This document shows positions 8,704 through 18,640 of a DNA stretch of 64,000 nucleotides, piece by piece. How positions within the stretch are numbered: position 1 is the stretch's first letter; every line of letters begins with the position of its first letter. The notes under the pieces were generated by a model. It was not told the origin of the DNA, searched no databases, and saw only the letters and a program-made list of their open reading frames with translations. The DNA is from an uncultured Geobacter sp. (lineage in GTDB: Bacteria; Desulfobacterota; Desulfuromonadia; Geobacterales; DSM-12255): contig CALMBF010000164.1 of NCBI GenBank assembly GCA_937860145.1, positions 1 to 64,000 on the forward strand. Direction: 5' to 3'. Position numbers and translations under genes: made by a program.

Positions 8704-9483
8704 TTACCGGCAGGCTTTCTTCACCACGGCCCACTCGACCGGGTCCATGATTGGCACGGTTGCAGCGGGCCGGTATTTCGCCATGAGCTCTGCCCGAGCA
8801 GCGTTGGCGGGGTGGTCCGACAGGATTGTCGGCATGGTCGGTCGCTGTCCGGCACGTCTGAAAAAGCCCTGCAGACCGGCGGGGTCGATGTTGGCGTCAG
8901 CCAGGCGTTTCAGGCCCCCTTCGTCCGCTTCACCCTCCTGTTCCCGGGAAAATCGCATGTGCAGGAGCATCCCCGCCAGCTGGGGATCAACGGTGCCCTG
9001 GCCGGTGAAGATGAACCTGATGGCCCCTGTCGTCAGGAGCCGGACGCACAGCGTCTGGATGATGTGCCGTCGCCTGACGTGCTCGATCTCGTGGGCCAGG
9101 ATGCCGGCCAGCTCCTCGGCAGACTCGGTCTGTTGCAGAAGCCCTTCGTAGACGTAAATCTCCCCCCCCAGGTAGGCAAAGGCGTTGACCGTCTTTCCCC
9201 GGATAACGGAGATCTTCACCGGGAACTCACGGTCTGCCGGGTAGAGGGGATAGACGCGCCTGATCACTCTGTCCAGGAGTGCAGCGGTTTCCTTGTTCCT
9301 GGTGACGTCGCTTGCCGTGATGTCCGGCAGCCCCCCTTGCCAAGCGGCGAGACGCTGCTCCATTGACCAGGGTATCTGCCGGGCGAAGAACGGCAGGCCA
9401 AGGGCTACGGCGCCGCCGGTCAGCAGAGCCGCCAGCAGCCAGATCACCCCTTTGGCCTTCGAACCGGGGCCGACGGCTGTCAT
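8704..9483 (-). CDS. M48-family metallopeptidase, membrane anchored
   Basis: Translation begins at ATG 9483, which shares one base with the stop of the preceding gene (TGATG), so the two are coupled. The longer frame beginning at 9786 is the wrong reading of that upstream gene. The 259-residue product has one N-terminal transmembrane segment (about 12-32) and the zinc motif HEIEH (LAHEIEHVRRRH), with the third ligand expected in the downstream E-G-E-A-D-E segment. M48 proteins such as BepA/YfgC and HtpX act in envelope protein quality control. Coupling to a YbjQ-domain protein suggests a joint envelope function. Confidence 0.88.
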   Translation of the reverse strand: MTAVGPGSKAKGVIWLLAALLTGGAVALGLPFFARQIPWSMEQRLAAWQGGLPDITASDVTRNKETAALLDRVIRRVYPLYPADREFPVKISVIRGKTVNAFAYLGGEIYVYEGLLQQTESAEELAGILAHEIEHVRRRHIIQTLCVRLLTTGAIRFIFTGQGTVDPQLAGMLLHMRFSREQEGEADEGGLKRLADANIDPAGLQGFFRRAGQRPTMPTILSDHPANAARAELMAKYRPAATVPIMDPVEWAVVKKACR

Positions 9484-10712
9484 CAGTGGAAGATGAAGCG
9501 GAGCAGGTAGAAGCCGAAGAAGATCAGGGTGATGACGATGGCGATCGGTCCCTGTTGCAGCTTGCCGGCCGACGCAGCGCTCCCCCGCTCCAGGTTGAGC
9601 ACCATGTTGGTGCTGTCTACGAAGGTTTCCCGGTCGCGGATGATGGCCTGAGGCGGAAGGTTCTGGTTCCTGGTGGTGACCCCCGGGAACTTCTTTACCG
9701 CCGTGCCGATGGCCATGAACTCCACGAGGCCGCCGCCGAGATCGTACACGCGGATCTTGACGCCGACCACCTCGTCGGCGCCGCATTTTTCCGCATCCTG
9801 CTCGATGCGGGCCAGGGCCTTTTCCCGGGCTTCATAGAGCATCTCGGTAAGACCGCCGACTTCACCACCCCCCAGGGTCTTCAGCGCCGACATGATACCC
9901 CCCTTGAGACCGAGAGAGTAGACCGATACCCCCATCACCAGCCGGATCGGCAGGTACCCGACGTTCACCATGTTCCAGAGCTCTTCGTTGGTCATGTCGC
10001 TGCTGACGGGGTTCCTGGTATAGTCGGCCAGGGCGGGGTGATAGGAGGCTGTTCCCACCATCACCATCTCCTGGGTGCCGAGGAGGGGCGAGATGGTTGT
10101 TTCGATGCCGATGACCGCATTGGCGCCGGCTTTCCGTGCCTCGGCGGTGATGCGCGAAAGGGCCAGGTGTCGGGTCTGGTCGAAAATTTTCGAATACTCG
10201 GGGACCTCCCCCCGGGCCAACCGTTTCAGGGCACCGACGATATTGCCACTGACACCGATGGAGTAGGCGACATTGCCGAAAACGAACCTGAGCGGTTTGA
10301 AGCCGCAGCCTACCTGGCAGTAGAGCTGCTGGGCATCGGCCGAGGTGGAGAATTTCAGATTTTCCTCGTTTCCATCCATGTGGACGGTGGAGGCCAGGGT
10401 GAGAAACTCCAGGTTGCTGCCGTGATTGACGATGTCGAAGGATACACCGGTGATGCCGATACCGCCGTACCGGCTCGCCTCGGCCATCATCCGGTCAAAG
10501 GCCTTCTGGCGGCCATCGTGAACCAGGTTGGTAACCTCGGTGACCTCGCCCCCGGCAAGGGTGGAGAGACCGGCACCGATGCCGCCGAGGACGCCGATGG
10601 CAACGACGCTGTTCCCGACGCACAGCTGTCCCGGTTTCATTCCCAATTTATCGAGGCAGAATATTTCGTTGCCGGAAAGGCCGGAAACCCGCTTGTGATC
10701 TTTGACTGCCAT
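9483..10712 (-). CDS. Triple YbjQ/UPF0145-domain protein with C-terminal membrane anchor
   Basis: The 409-residue protein contains three copies of a YbjQ-like unit. Each has a G-x-V-x-Y-S-x-G-x-x-G-x-I-x-x-A-L-K-x-L-x-x-G-E-V type core and a following helix K-A-x-x-R-x-x-x-E-A-x-x-x-G-A-x-x-V-x-G-I. A single hydrophobic segment (about 390-406) ends the chain. YbjQ proteins form pentameric rings and are often labelled heavy-metal binding, but their function is not established. AAGGAG lies five bases before the start. It is the first gene of a two-gene unit with the M48 peptidase. Confidence 0.85.
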   Translation of the reverse strand: MAVKDHKRVSGLSGNEIFCLDKLGMKPGQLCVGNSVVAIGVLGGIGAGLSTLAGGEVTEVTNLVHDGRQKAFDRMMAEASRYGGIGITGVSFDIVNHGSNLEFLTLASTVHMDGNEENLKFSTSADAQQLYCQVGCGFKPLRFVFGNVAYSIGVSGNIVGALKRLARGEVPEYSKIFDQTRHLALSRITAEARKAGANAVIGIETTISPLLGTQEMVMVGTASYHPALADYTRNPVSSDMTNEELWNMVNVGYLPIRLVMGVSVYSLGLKGGIMSALKTLGGGEVGGLTEMLYEAREKALARIEQDAEKCGADEVVGVKIRVYDLGGGLVEFMAIGTAVKKFPGVTTRNQNLPPQAIIRDRETFVDSTNMVLNLERGSAASAGKLQQGPIAIVITLIFFGFYLLRFIFH

Positions 10713-10873
10713 GGGTGCTCCTTGGGGGGTGGGTTATGAGCAGGATATCCTGGGCTGCTATCGTCATCAGTCCCGGCTCTGGAGTGATTGGGTGCAGAGC
10801 CCTGATGAGTGTTTGTTATAAGTCAGCAAGGGAACAATTACCAGTATAACGTGCTGTCTGGTGAAGGGATTAC
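10713..10873. other. Intergenic region without a recognised gene
   Basis: This 161-bp stretch separates the YbjQ-protein start from the stop of the NRAMP gene. I see the AAGGAG ribosome site of the YbjQ gene but no strong terminator or promoter. Confidence 0.6.
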
Positions 10874-12133
10874 TCAGGAAAGGTAGTCCAGCAGCAGCAT
10901 GACGTTGAGAGCCGTGACGATGGCGGCGATGCTCCAGAGCATGACGGCTCCCAGGGGGCGGTTGGCATGGCTTCCCATGACTCTCCGTGACGAGGTGAGC
11001 CAGAGCTGGAGAAAGATGGTCCAGGGGAGCTGCAGGCTCAGGAGGACCTGGGAGAAGATCAGCCCCTGGAAGGTGTCCCTGATGAAGAAGATGGCGCCGG
11101 CACCGACCACGAGGGTCAGGGTGATGCCGGTGCGGGTATGGCGGTCGCCGCTGTTGAAGGGTTCGCCGAACATGCCGGCAAAGATGCTCCCCCCTGCCAT
11201 GCCGGCGGTGATGGAGGATGCAATGCCTGCCAGGAGCAGGGCCAGGGCAAAGACCTGGGCGGCGGTGCTCCCCAGGAGCGGATGGAGCATCCGTTCGGCC
11301 TGGGAGAGCTCGGTGACGGAGATCCTGTTGGCGAAGAAGGTGGCGGCAGCCATGAGGATCATGGCGCTGTTGATCGCCCACCCCACCCCCATGGAGATGA
11401 GGGTGTCGAGGAATTCGAATTTCAGCTGGTACTGGATGACCTCTTCGCTCTCCCGGTTCCACTGCCGGCTCTGGATGATCTCCGAGTGGAGAAAGAGGTT
11501 GTGGGGCATGACCACGGCGCCGAGCACGCTCATGATGATGGGGAGTGCGCCGGCGGGGAAGGAGGGGGTGACCCACCCGGCGGCCGAGGCGTGCCAGTCA
11601 ATGGGGACCAGCCAGAGTTCGAAGATGAAGGAGAGGCCGATGAGGGAGACGAAGCCGATGATGAAACGCTCCAGCTTCCGGTAGGCGGTGCCGAACAGGA
11701 GCCAGAGGATCAGGGCGAGGAGCAGCAGGGCGCCGACTTTCAGGGGGAGCCCGAAGAGCATCTGCAGGGCGATCGAGCCGCCGAGGATCTCGGCAGTCGC
11801 CGTGGCGCAGGCGGCGAGGCAGGCTGAGGAGAGGAGGGGGCGGGAGACGATGCGGGGGAGGTGCAGGTGTGCCGCCTCGGAGAGGCAGAGCCCGGTGGCG
11901 ATCCCCAGGTGGGCGGCATTGTGCTGCAGGAGGATCAGCATGACCGTGGAGAGGGTCACCATCCAGAGGAGCCGGTAGCCGTGGAGCGAGCCGGCCGCCA
12001 CGTTGGCGGCCCAGTTGCCGGGATCGATGAAGCCGACGGTCACCAGGAGCCCCGGGCCGATGTACTTGCGGACATCGGACAGCACGGCCCGGACGTGGTT
12101 GTTCCAGCGGAAGAGGTCGGTGAGCCGTGTCAT
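10874..12133 (-). CDS. mntH: NRAMP-family divalent metal (Mn2+/Fe2+) transporter
   Basis: The 419-residue polytopic inner-membrane protein has about 11 transmembrane helices. It keeps both metal-coordinating signatures: DPGN in helix 1 (residues 37-40) and MPHN in helix 6 (residues 209-212). The Asp, Asn and Met ligands of Nramp transporters are therefore all present, supporting proton-coupled Mn2+/Fe2+ uptake. The family is sure; the symbol is by homology only. It is the last gene of a four-gene leftward run, 16 bp after the DUF362 gene. No MntR box or yybP-type riboswitch was seen upstream. Confidence 0.9.
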   Translation of the reverse strand: MTRLTDLFRWNNHVRAVLSDVRKYIGPGLLVTVGFIDPGNWAANVAAGSLHGYRLLWMVTLSTVMLILLQHNAAHLGIATGLCLSEAAHLHLPRIVSRPLLSSACLAACATATAEILGGSIALQMLFGLPLKVGALLLLALILWLLFGTAYRKLERFIIGFVSLIGLSFIFELWLVPIDWHASAAGWVTPSFPAGALPIIMSVLGAVVMPHNLFLHSEIIQSRQWNRESEEVIQYQLKFEFLDTLISMGVGWAINSAMILMAAATFFANRISVTELSQAERMLHPLLGSTAAQVFALALLLAGIASSITAGMAGGSIFAGMFGEPFNSGDRHTRTGITLTLVVGAGAIFFIRDTFQGLIFSQVLLSLQLPWTIFLQLWLTSSRRVMGSHANRPLGAVMLWSIAAIVTALNVMLLLDYLS

Positions 12134-12149
12134 CTGCCGGAGTCCTCCG

Positions 12150-13031
12150 TCAGACCCTGATGACCTTGATCCGATCGGGCCGCATCTCCCCCAGGCCTCG
12201 CCTGTGGGCTTCTACGGTGACGGCGATCTCCTCGGGCCTGAGCCCGAAGAGGGTGGTGGCGATGGCATCGGCGGCCACGATGTCGGTGGAGGCGACCACC
12301 TTGTTGAGCACCTTCACATCCCTGATATCCCCCCCCTGGGGGCCGTGGGCGGTGAGGATCCGGGTTGCGTCCACCACGGTCAGGTGCGTCTTGAAGACCG
12401 CGTTGACATCGGCCAGGGCCACCGCCAGCTGCTTGTGGATGGAGCCCCGGTTCCCCCCCATGATCCCCATGATGTTTTTCATGCCGATGGTAAGCTTTGA
12501 CAGGCCGTGGTGCTTCAGGACCGGCACGTTGATGAAGACATCGGCGGAGAGTGCCTCGCCGTAGAGTTCCCACTCGGAGAGCGCCTTGCCTCTCAGGGCG
12601 ACGTTCCTGTAGCGCTCCTCTTCGAGGTGCTTTACCTCGACGTTCTTCATCCCCTTCAGGGCAGCCTCGATGCCGCTGCTCTGGTAGCAGCGGCGCTGAT
12701 CGTTGCAGGTCCGGTCGAAGACCTTGACCTTCCTGGCCCCGGCCTGGAGGCACTCTTCCACGATCGTCCGCACCACCAGGGGGCTGGTGTTGGCGGCCAG
12801 TTCGGGGGTACGGTCCCACCCCATGTTCGGTTTGACCACCACCGTGTTCCCCGGCTTGACGAAGCGCTTCATTCCGCCGAGGGCGTTGATGGCAGAGCGG
12901 GTGATGCGGCCGTGGTCGGTCCCCTCGGCGACGGCGACGGTCGGCCCCTGGGCGGCACACAGATCCCGGAGCATGGTGCTCCAGAACAGCGAAGAGAGTC
13001 CTGCCAGTTTGAGAAAACTCCTTCTGTGCAT
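12150..13031 (-). CDS. Exported DUF362 protein
   Basis: The 293-residue protein begins MHRRSFLKLAGLSS, a twin-arginine-like signal, followed by the DUF362 fold: VVVKPNMGWDR, LKHHGLSKLTIGMKNIMG and the C-terminal ADAIATTLFGL. DUF362 proteins often occur with ferredoxin domains, but this one has no cluster-binding cysteines. Its function is not known. The N-terminal signal places it outside the cytoplasm or on the membrane. It lies 26 bp after the exported proteasome-like gene and 16 bp before the NRAMP gene, so it is very probably co-transcribed with both. Confidence 0.85.
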   Translation of the reverse strand: MHRRSFLKLAGLSSLFWSTMLRDLCAAQGPTVAVAEGTDHGRITRSAINALGGMKRFVKPGNTVVVKPNMGWDRTPELAANTSPLVVRTIVEECLQAGARKVKVFDRTCNDQRRCYQSSGIEAALKGMKNVEVKHLEEERYRNVALRGKALSEWELYGEALSADVFINVPVLKHHGLSKLTIGMKNIMGIMGGNRGSIHKQLAVALADVNAVFKTHLTVVDATRILTAHGPQGGDIRDVKVLNKVVASTDIVAADAIATTLFGLRPEEIAVTVEAHRRGLGEMRPDRIKVIRV

Positions 13032-13057
13032 CCCTGCCTCCCGTTCACCTCACGGCG

Positions 13058-13885
13058 TTATTTTTTCTTTGCCGGTTTCGTATGGGGTGATGCCTTGACC
13101 GGGGTGTCGTCAACCTCGGGACACTGTTCCTTGTGCTGGACCCACTCGATCTTTTTCGGGGAGATCCTGAGGATGTCGACCGGGCCGCTCACCTTGGCCG
13201 GTTCGGCCTTGGCCTCGGCCATGATCCAGTCGTTGATGAGGGTGACGGGGTTGAAGTCGCTGAAGTAATCCTTCTTGGCGCGCAGCTCGTTGATGGCATC
13301 CTGCATGCCCAGGAGCAGGATCTTCGGCTGGTCCGAGCCCGGTTTGGTGACGATGTCCTGGCGGAACAGCTTGAGCTCGACCGGGGCGTTCTGGGCGCTC
13401 ATGATGCGGTACTCCAGCATGGTGAGGGTGGTCCCCTTCTTTTCGGCACCGGCCACCAGCACCTGCATGGCGATCCGGTTGACCACGTCATCGGTGTACC
13501 AGCGGGAGAAGTATTTGGGGTCGGTGGTCCTGAGCTTTTCAAAGGCGGCCTGCAGCTTCCCCTGCACCGCCTTGTCATAGGCGGTCAGCCGTTCGCTGAT
13601 CGTCCCCTTGCCGGCAAAGACGTTTTCGGCGATGTCATAGGCGTTGAAATTGGCGGCGGATATGGAGGGCATGCCGGAGAAGACGAGGAAGATGTCGGAC
13701 ATCTTGGTGATCTTGCACTGGCTGATGGAGACGTCACGCTCGATCAGCACCTTGCTGTCGGCGCCGAGATAGACGGTGTCGCCCTGCTTGATGGCAATGA
13801 TGCTCGTGGCATCCGCCGTGGCGGTCATGGTGCAGAGGGTTGCGGCGGCAAACGCGATGCGCAGGATATGTGCCGGTTTCTTCAT
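13058..13885 (-). CDS. Exported proteasome-fold (Ntn hydrolase, peptidase T1-like) protein
   Basis: The 275-residue protein starts with a clear signal peptide ending ATADA, an A-x-A cleavage site after residue 26. The next residues, TSIIAIKQGDTVYLGADSKV, match the N-terminus of HslV and proteasome beta subunits. If cut there, the mature chain starts with Thr1, has Asp at position 17 and Lys at 32 (CKITKM), the catalytic triad positions of the T1 family. LVFSGMPS then aligns with the HslV glycine-rich strand. The C-terminus is Lys-rich (KPAKKK). Cytoplasmic HslV has no signal peptide, and no ATPase partner is adjacent. AAAGGAG precedes the start. Export and activity are inferred. Confidence 0.75.
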   Translation of the reverse strand: MKKPAHILRIAFAAATLCTMTATADATSIIAIKQGDTVYLGADSKVLIERDVSISQCKITKMSDIFLVFSGMPSISAANFNAYDIAENVFAGKGTISERLTAYDKAVQGKLQAAFEKLRTTDPKYFSRWYTDDVVNRIAMQVLVAGAEKKGTTLTMLEYRIMSAQNAPVELKLFRQDIVTKPGSDQPKILLLGMQDAINELRAKKDYFSDFNPVTLINDWIMAEAKAEPAKVSGPVDILRISPKKIEWVQHKEQCPEVDDTPVKASPHTKPAKKK

Positions 13886-13918
13886 GGTGCGGGTATCTCC
13901 TTTAAACAGGTGGTGAAT

Positions 13919-14293
13919 TTACTCCAGTACCTTGATATCCTTGATAAAATATTCGCTTTCCCCGAAGCAGGTCGTCGGTATCCCCTTGTGCTGCTCGTAG
14001 GTGAGGGTCACCCGCTTGCCGAGGGAGGTGTTGATCCGTTTCGCAAGGTTGTCGTCCCGGACCGAGAAGAAGAATTTCTCCGGGAGGGAGCCCGGGATGG
14101 CAACCAGGGTAAGCTCCCCTTCCCAGGTCTTGCAGAGCCATCCCTTCTGGGAAAACTTCTGCACGTAACCGGCCCGCTCCCCCCGGGAGTAGCTCCAGGT
14201 GAGGACGACCCAGAGATAGCCGGCAGACAGGGCGCAAAGGAGCGCGATCGTGATGAAAATCCAGGAGAATATCCCGGTTTTGCTGACGGGCAT
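13919..14293 (-). CDS. Small single-span membrane protein of unknown function
   Basis: The 124-residue protein has one N-terminal transmembrane segment (about 9-32), then a soluble domain with two cysteines (in WLCKTWEGE and TTCFGESEY) and several predicted beta strands. The segment ending FIKDIKVLE closes the protein. I do not recognise a named family. AGAGGT precedes the ATG. It is the first gene of the leftward run with the exported Ntn-hydrolase-like protein (33 bp downstream), DUF362 and NRAMP genes. Confidence 0.75.
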   Translation of the reverse strand: MPVSKTGIFSWIFITIALLCALSAGYLWVVLTWSYSRGERAGYVQKFSQKGWLCKTWEGELTLVAIPGSLPEKFFFSVRDDNLAKRINTSLGKRVTLTYEQHKGIPTTCFGESEYFIKDIKVLE

Positions 14294-14348
14294 GACCGTA
14301 CCTCTTTACAGGGTGGTTATCCTGCAAAGCTACCCTCGTGAAGCCCTC

Positions 14349-14400
14349 CTGTCAAGGTGTTAAACAGGCGCTTGACAGCGGGGTCCTTTCGGGGCATAGG
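14349..14400. promoter_or_regulatory. Perfect 8-bp inverted repeat overlapping the -35 elements of two divergent promoters
   Basis: CTGTCAAG (14349-14356) and CTTGACAG (14371-14378) form a perfect inverted repeat with a 14-bp spacer. Each arm contains TTGACA reading outward. Rightward, TTGACA (14372-14377) is followed by a weak -10 near 14395-14400. Leftward, TTGACA (14355-14350) is followed after 17 bp by TAGCTT. The layout suggests a dimeric regulator controlling both the aldo/keto reductase gene and the leftward four-gene run. Confidence 0.5.
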
Positions 14401-14426
14401 ATGGAACAGTACGGTGTGAGGAGGCG

Positions 14427-15380
14427 ATGGTGAAAAAGATTCCCCTGGGCAGTACCGGCATAGATATATCCCCCCTGGTCTTCGGCACGCTCCCCCTCGG
14501 GTTCCTGCAGGCAGACCTCTCCCCTGCGGAGGGGGGGAAACTGATCCGCTACGCCCTCGAGGGGGGGGTCAATGCCGTCGACACGGCGACCCTCTACGAG
14601 ACCTATCCCCACGTGAGGGAAGGGCTCAAGGGGTTCAGGGGCGAGGTGACCGTCATCACAAAGACCCATGCCCCGGACCCGGCAACGGCCCGGGCCCATG
14701 TGGAACGGGGGTTGAAGGATCTGGGACGGGAGCGGCTCGATATCGTCCATGTCCATGCGGCGCGCATCGCCGACCCCTTCACGGAGCGGGCCGGGGTGAT
14801 CGAGGAGCTGGTGAGGATGAAGGAAGAGGGGAAGATCGCCCACGTGGGGCTCTCCTCCCACTATATCTCGGCGGTGCGGAGCGTTGCCTCCCGCCCCGAG
14901 ATCGAGGTGGTCCACCCCCTCATCAACCGGACGGGGATGGGGATCCTGGACGGCCCTCCGGAGGAGATGGGGGAGGCGATCCGGCTCTGCGCCGAGGCGG
15001 GGAAAGGGGTCTACGCCATGAAGGCCCTGGCCGGCGGCAACCTGATTGCCGAGGCACGGGCCAGCTTCGCCTACGTCCTCGGTCTTGCCGGGGTGCACGG
15101 CGTGGCGGTGGGGATGCTCTCCGAAAAGGAGATCGATGCCAACATCGCTCTCTTCAGCGGCCTGTCCCCTGACCCCGTCGTCTGGAAGGAGCTGGAGAGC
15201 CGTCGCCGGCGGCTGGCGATCATGGCGAACTTCTGCAAGAGCTGCGGCAACTGCGTGGCGGCCTGCGGCAGCGGCGCCCTGACCCTGGTGAACGGCAAGC
15301 CGGTCGTCGACGAGGCCGCCTGCGTGCTCTGCGGTTACTGCGGGGCGGAGTGCCCCGAATTCATCATCAGGGTGGTTTAA
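14427..15380 (+). CDS. Aldo/keto reductase with C-terminal ferredoxin domain
   Basis: The 317-residue protein starts after GAGGAGG. It has a TIM-barrel aldo/keto reductase domain (about 1-260) with the Asp and Tyr of NAVDTATLYETY, Lys in VITKTHAP and His in VHVHAA, matching the catalytic tetrad. The last 60 residues carry two cysteine sets, CKSCGNCVAAC and CVLCGYCGAEC, for two [4Fe-4S] clusters. Such fusions are frequent in anaerobes and probably use ferredoxin-type electrons; the substrate is unknown. A low-complexity intergenic tract follows before the Nudix gene. Confidence 0.88.
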   Translation: MVKKIPLGSTGIDISPLVFGTLPLGFLQADLSPAEGGKLIRYALEGGVNAVDTATLYETYPHVREGLKGFRGEVTVITKTHAPDPATARAHVERGLKDLGRERLDIVHVHAARIADPFTERAGVIEELVRMKEEGKIAHVGLSSHYISAVRSVASRPEIEVVHPLINRTGMGILDGPPEEMGEAIRLCAEAGKGVYAMKALAGGNLIAEARASFAYVLGLAGVHGVAVGMLSEKEIDANIALFSGLSPDPVVWKELESRRRRLAIMANFCKSCGNCVAACGSGALTLVNGKPVVDEAACVLCGYCGAECPEFIIRVV

Positions 15381-15389
15381 GGGCAGGAC

Positions 15390-15446
15390 CGAGGTACGGG
15401 GCGCGGGGTGCGAGGTACAAGGCGAACGGTAAACGGGGCGGAGCGG
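15390..15446. repeat. Low-complexity intergenic tract with CGAGGTAC copies
   Basis: CGAGGTAC occurs at 15390-15397 and 15411-15418, inside a purine-rich series of related octamers (GAGGTACGGG, GGGGTGCGAGG, GGCGAACGGT). It has no coding potential and sits exactly between two genes, like two other intergenic tracts in this window (18641-18730 and 45110-45166). Confidence 0.5.
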
Positions 15447-15455
15447 TAACTAAGT

Positions 15456-16076
15456 ATGAAAGAACAGAGAACGGGAGAGTGCCCGGCGTTCGATGAAGTC
15501 GCCGGGCGGCTGGCAGGGGCCAGGATCAGCCTGCGGAGCCTGCCGGGCCATACCCGGGCGGCGGTGGCCATGGTCATCGGCCGTGACGGTGACGGTTGCC
15601 GTCTCCTGTTCATCGAGCGGGCTGCCCACCCCCAGGACCCCTGGTCGGGGAACATCGGCTTTCCCGGCGGCAAGGTCGAAGACGGGGACGACGGCTGCCG
15701 CCGTACCGCAGAGCGGGAGACCCTGGAGGAGGTGGGGCTGGACCTGTCAGGCGCCCGCTACCTTGGCCGCCTCTCCGACGTGCACGGTGCCCATCTCCCC
15801 ATCCTGGTCTCCTGCTTCGTCTACGGCGTGGAGCGGACCGACCTCCCTCTCGCCCTGAGCGACGAGGTGAAGGACGCCTTCTGGCTCCCCCTGGACTACC
15901 TGGTCGACCCCGCCCACCGGGGGGTGCACACCTTCACCTTTGCCGGCGACAGCTTCCAGGCGCCGTGCATCCGCCTCCCCTATCCTGACAAGCCGGTCCT
16001 CTGGGGGCTTACCCACCGCCTGGTGATGGAGTTTCTCCAGATTATCGGTCCGGCCGGCGCAGGGGGGCTGCCATGA
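15456..16076 (+). CDS. CoA pyrophosphatase-type Nudix hydrolase
   Basis: The 206-residue protein contains the CoA-pyrophosphatase signature leading into the Nudix box: LFIERAAHPQDPWSGNIGFPGG, then G-K-V-E-D-G and RETLEEVGLDL, giving the Gx5Ex7REUxEExGU pattern at about residues 70-95. Relatives such as NudL hydrolyse CoA and its oxidised or acylated forms to 3',5'-ADP and phosphopantetheine. Its stop overlaps the next start in an ATGA junction (16073-16076), so it is translationally coupled to the HNH gene. Confidence 0.88.
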   Translation: MKEQRTGECPAFDEVAGRLAGARISLRSLPGHTRAAVAMVIGRDGDGCRLLFIERAAHPQDPWSGNIGFPGGKVEDGDDGCRRTAERETLEEVGLDLSGARYLGRLSDVHGAHLPILVSCFVYGVERTDLPLALSDEVKDAFWLPLDYLVDPAHRGVHTFTFAGDSFQAPCIRLPYPDKPVLWGLTHRLVMEFLQIIGPAGAGGLP

Positions 16077-16398
16077 GTCCCCGCCGCCCCGTATCAGTCA
16101 AGCTCCCCAGCGCGGCCGAGGCCGAAGCCAGGGTCCGGGAGATGCGCAACGAGCTGGAGAAGAACGATCCCTACCGCTCCCGCTCCCTTCGCCTGCACGG
16201 CCTGATCTGCGCCCGCTGCGCCCGGGAGTTCGACGAGGCCACCGCCCACCTCCTCACCGTGCACCACAAGGACGGCAACCACAACAACAACCCAAGCGAC
16301 GGTTCCAACTGGGAGAACCTCTGCCGCGACTGCCACGACGACCTCCACTCCCGGGGCCTCCTGGGGGAGTATCTGGGTGGGAAAACGAAGGACCAGCC

Positions 16399-16402
<4 letters not shown>
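16073..16402 (+). CDS. YajD-family HNH nuclease domain protein
   Basis: The 109-residue protein is of the usual size for YajD-like proteins. It has a zinc-type CxxC pair (LICARCAREF), the HNH core (TVHHKDGNHNNNPSDGSNWENL) and a second CxxC (LCRDCHDDLH). The role of this small stand-alone HNH family is not well established; DNA cleavage or repair is possible. It is coupled by 4-nt overlaps to both the upstream Nudix gene and the downstream selB. Confidence 0.85.
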
Positions 16403-18305
<1,903 letters not shown>

Positions 18306-18309
<4 letters not shown>

Positions 18310-18596
18310 GCGAGACACGGACCAAAGAGGAGCTGGCGGCCACCGTTGATGTGGCCGAGTGGCAGTGGATCAAGCCCCACTGCGAGCGGGGGGTGCTGAT
18401 CACGGTCTCCCCCGGGCTGGAGCTGGCCGAGGCGGGCTTCAGGATCGCCACCGACGATGCTGCTGCTGTGGGTGCATGGATAGCGGAAGGGGTGATCGGC
18501 AAACCGACGGCCGAGGAGATCGGGGAGTGGGACCGTGAACCGGCCCGGCGTTTCCCGGTGCTCATCGTCAGCCCCTACATCCTGATGCAGAAGTAA
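18306..18596 (+). CDS. DUF2288 family protein
   Basis: The 96-residue acidic soluble protein overlaps the selB stop by four bases (ATGA at 18306-18309). It matches the small DUF2288 family by its texture (VAEWQWIKPHCERGVLITVSPGLEL, AWIAEGVIGKPT, FPVLIVSPYILMQ). Function is unknown. Its coupling to selB may be incidental. The assignment is from memory of the family. Confidence 0.75.
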
Positions 18597-18640
18597 CGGA
18601 TACAACAAGAAAGTCAACCGCCCGCTCCCTGCGGTCGCTC

